In this document: positions 62,001 to 64,000 of the stretch, piece by piece | How positions within the stretch are numbered: position 1 is the stretch's first letter | Layout: each line of letters begins with the position of its first letter | Source of the DNA: Parasponia andersonii | Lineage: Eukaryota; Streptophyta; Magnoliopsida; Rosales; Cannabaceae | Direction of reading: 5' to 3' | NCBI GenBank assembly: GCA_002914805.1 | Contig: JXTB01000251.1 | Coordinates: forward strand, 342,294 to 406,293 | Length of the DNA stretch: 64,000 nucleotides | Notes under the pieces: generated by a model | Database searches by the model: none | What the model saw: only the letters and a program-made list of their open reading frames with translations | Told to the model about the DNA's origin: nothing | Position numbers and translations under genes: made by a program

Positions 62001-63128
62001 TTTGACAAATCTCTGATAATCTTATGTCCTGCCATCATGTTGCAGGAAAATTTTACTGAGGTGCCTCCTAGTCCTGCATCTGTCTGCAGCAGTGCCCAAG
62101 AGGAGTTTTGGAGGCCAGTTGATCACTTTAGCCCTTTGTCAACCCCGGATGTAACTCCGAGTAATGAGTATGCTTTACCGCAGGTTTTTAGAGAGATCAG
62201 CTCTAATCTGAGTGGTAATGAAATTAATTTGTCCGTTCATTTTACTGTTTCTTATATGTTGATGTTTTAAATATCATGTAAAACAAAAGAGTTGGAGGAA
62301 AAACTTTAGAGTGAGCGAGATTGTAGAATGGGACCAAAAAATATTTGAAATTTTGGCTCTTTGTCCTTACTCAATTAAGAAAGAACCTGATATGCTACTA
62401 GCTACCATAACACGTGAAAATCGACACAAACTGAAAATTGAAGCTCCATCTATTGGTTCTAGCTAATTGTTTGTTATGCAGAGTTACGGAGGCAACTGAA
62501 TCAACTAGAGTCTGACGAGCCTGAGGAAACAATAATCCAATCAAAGCCTGCAGAGTCTGAAATGTTCGAGTCAAAGGATCCAGCGGAAGTGTACATAAGA
62601 GATCTACTGGTTGCTTCTGGTTTATATGAAGGATCATCGGAGAGATTTTTGTGGAGATGGGAAACATCTGCAAAGCCTATCAGCATCTCAGTGTTTGAAG
62701 AAGTAGAAGAGTCTTATAAAAAATCTGCCAAGGACCACCACAGCTCTCTAAAGGATGAGAGAGAGAGGAAGGTGGATCACAAGTTGTTACTTGATTTGTT
62801 AAACGAAGTACTTTCCACTGTACTTGGACCACGCTCGGCCATATCAGCAGTGTCTAAATTCCAAAGAAATTTTGTGACTTCGTCGAGTTTTCCAACTTTA
62901 CATGGAAAGAAACTGTTGGATTGTGTATGGGGGATTATCTGTGATTATATATACCCTCCGACAGATAAATGCTGTCACTCACTTGATGGTATGGTGGCGC
63001 AAGACCTGAGATTGACTCCTTGGACTGGACTGATGGATGATGAGGTTAACACATTGGGAAGAGAGATGGAAAGTCTGATAATGGGAGATCTGGTAGAGGA
63101 AATTTTGGAGGATATGCAGCAGCTATAA
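59030..63128 (+). CDS. TRM26: TRM-family (TON1-recruiting motif) protein with DUF4378
   Basis: Plant-specific protein class that recruits TON1/PP2A to cortical microtubules and shapes division planes and cells. Five exons: 59030-59111, 59562-59647, 60203-61918, 62046-62214, 62482-63128; sum 2700 nt, or 899 residues, phases agree. The start GGLLHLFDFENRS fits the family's N-terminal motif, and an in-frame stop lies 30 bases upstream. SIVARLMGMD (about 93-102) is the conserved VARLMG motif. SIEDFLEEVRERLK lies near 340. A basic, serine-rich middle follows. The C-terminal DUF4378 (about 720-890) begins EVYIRDLLVASGLYEG and includes LLLDLLNEVL and WDC-like VWGIICDYI. The protein ends LVEEILEDMQQL, where the TON1-interacting M2 motif usually sits. 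I assign TRM26 (At2g17550) from sequence feel plus position; the subgroup is less certain than the superfamily. Confidence 0.86.
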
Positions 63129-64000
63129 CGGCGTTTGAGGCTGAAACATTCTTCTGGTTTGACCATTCCCAGGGCCAGCAGATCATGTTTCAGTGGACAT
63201 ACTCAGAGCAATGATGACATGTAGCGGGTGGCGTATATATATATCAGAACAAGTAAATACATTAATACATGGATATCCGGAACTGCTGATTATTCATATT
63301 TGTTTTATATAGATGAGTTTTTGTAAGTGAGATTTCATGTGCTTGTACATATATCCTTGTTTTGGGTGTTTGTGATATAGGAGTTAGATTACTTTAGAGT
63401 GTAAATTAGTGCATGTATGAATTAGGTAAATTTTGGACAAAAACATGCGTTCTCTATTAGTCGATATTCTTCATAACTTTCTATACAGTCTAGCAACAGA
63501 ATGTTCTATATTATTATTATAAAAAAAAAAAAAAACAATAAAAAAGGCACAAATACAATTGCTTCCTTGTATATTCATGTAGTGCCTTTCAATCTGTTTA
63601 TCTCATAGGAGAGCTGACTCTATTTCTTTGCATTACATCTATATCCCAATTCCATGGATTTGCTAGCTCTTTGCTCTGGTGTCATTGACAAATGAGATAC
63701 GGCTTTTATATGGTTATTTGAGGAATGTTGGTTTAAATATGTGTGAACTGGACTTGAGGCAACAAATGTCTAGGATATACAATAAATAAGGAAGAAGTTA
63801 TGACCCAATTATCTGCTATATTATAGGCCGAATTGAGCCCTTGGCTAAGTTTCCCTAAGTGGTAACAATTCCACACTAATCACTAGTTTAGGCCCACTTG
63901 AAATGTATTGAGAATCCGCTGATGCTATAATCAGTCTAAAATACAATACCATATCCATAGAGATTATGTCTGAGACTGAAACTTTCAACAAGGAGTCAAA
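63129..64000. other. TRM 3' UTR and downstream flank
   Basis: The first few hundred bases should be the TRM 3' UTR; AATAAA-type signals occur near 63537. An A tract is at 63521-63536. Nothing coding is seen to the window end. Confidence 0.5.

Overview
This is eukaryotic nuclear DNA from a flowering plant, almost certainly a eudicot. The genes have many short exons with GT-AG introns, the spacers are AT-rich and full of microsatellites, and the products are plant families (CYCB2, RWP-RK, RLCK-VII, dirigent, TRM). I cannot name the species. Exon models below were built by eye. In eight genes the exon lengths sum to whole codons and splice phases agree across every junction; boundaries may still be off by a base.

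Layout. 1-4.0 kb: B2-type mitotic cyclin (minus) with mitosis-specific MSA promoter elements. 6.3-10.9 kb: nucleotidyltransferase/poly(A) polymerase-family gene (minus) whose 5' end falls in a 620-base N gap. 11.8-12.2 kb: remnant of a Ty1/copia 3' end beside the gap. 14.7-16.0 kb: single-C2H2 repressor-like zinc-finger gene (plus). 18.8-19.1 kb: tRNA-derived SINE with target-site duplication. 19.7-23.0 kb: decayed SAC-domain phosphoinositide phosphatase pseudogene lacking its catalytic segment. 23.5-24.0 kb: dirigent protein (minus). 24.9-26.0 kb: intronless cis-prenyltransferase (minus). 27.9-30.5 kb: CST-like receptor-like cytoplasmic kinase (minus). 32.9-35.4 kb: RKD5-like RWP-RK regulator (minus). 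37.7-38.4 kb: transposon-derived repeats. 40.5-41.8 kb: HMGB chromatin protein (plus). 43.5-45.0 kb: P-loop NTPase of the NTPCR/THEP1 type (plus). 45.4-53.7 kb: 24-exon tomosyn/Lgl-like WD40 and R-SNARE protein (minus). 59.0-63.1 kb: TRM-family protein with DUF4378 (plus).

The genes do not form one pathway. What links them is position: from memory of Arabidopsis gene order, most have counterparts in one of two duplicated blocks, At2g17550-At2g17620 and At4g35560-At4g35620. The window seems to keep the fuller, pre-duplication order that Arabidopsis later split by gene loss. I found no CRISPR, operon-like or clearly new multi-gene system. The most notable items are the conserved block, the dead SAC pseudogene, the SINE, the MSA cluster, a GC-AG intron in the tomosyn gene, and a 51-bp minisatellite upstream of a TATA box that may be an LTR promoter.
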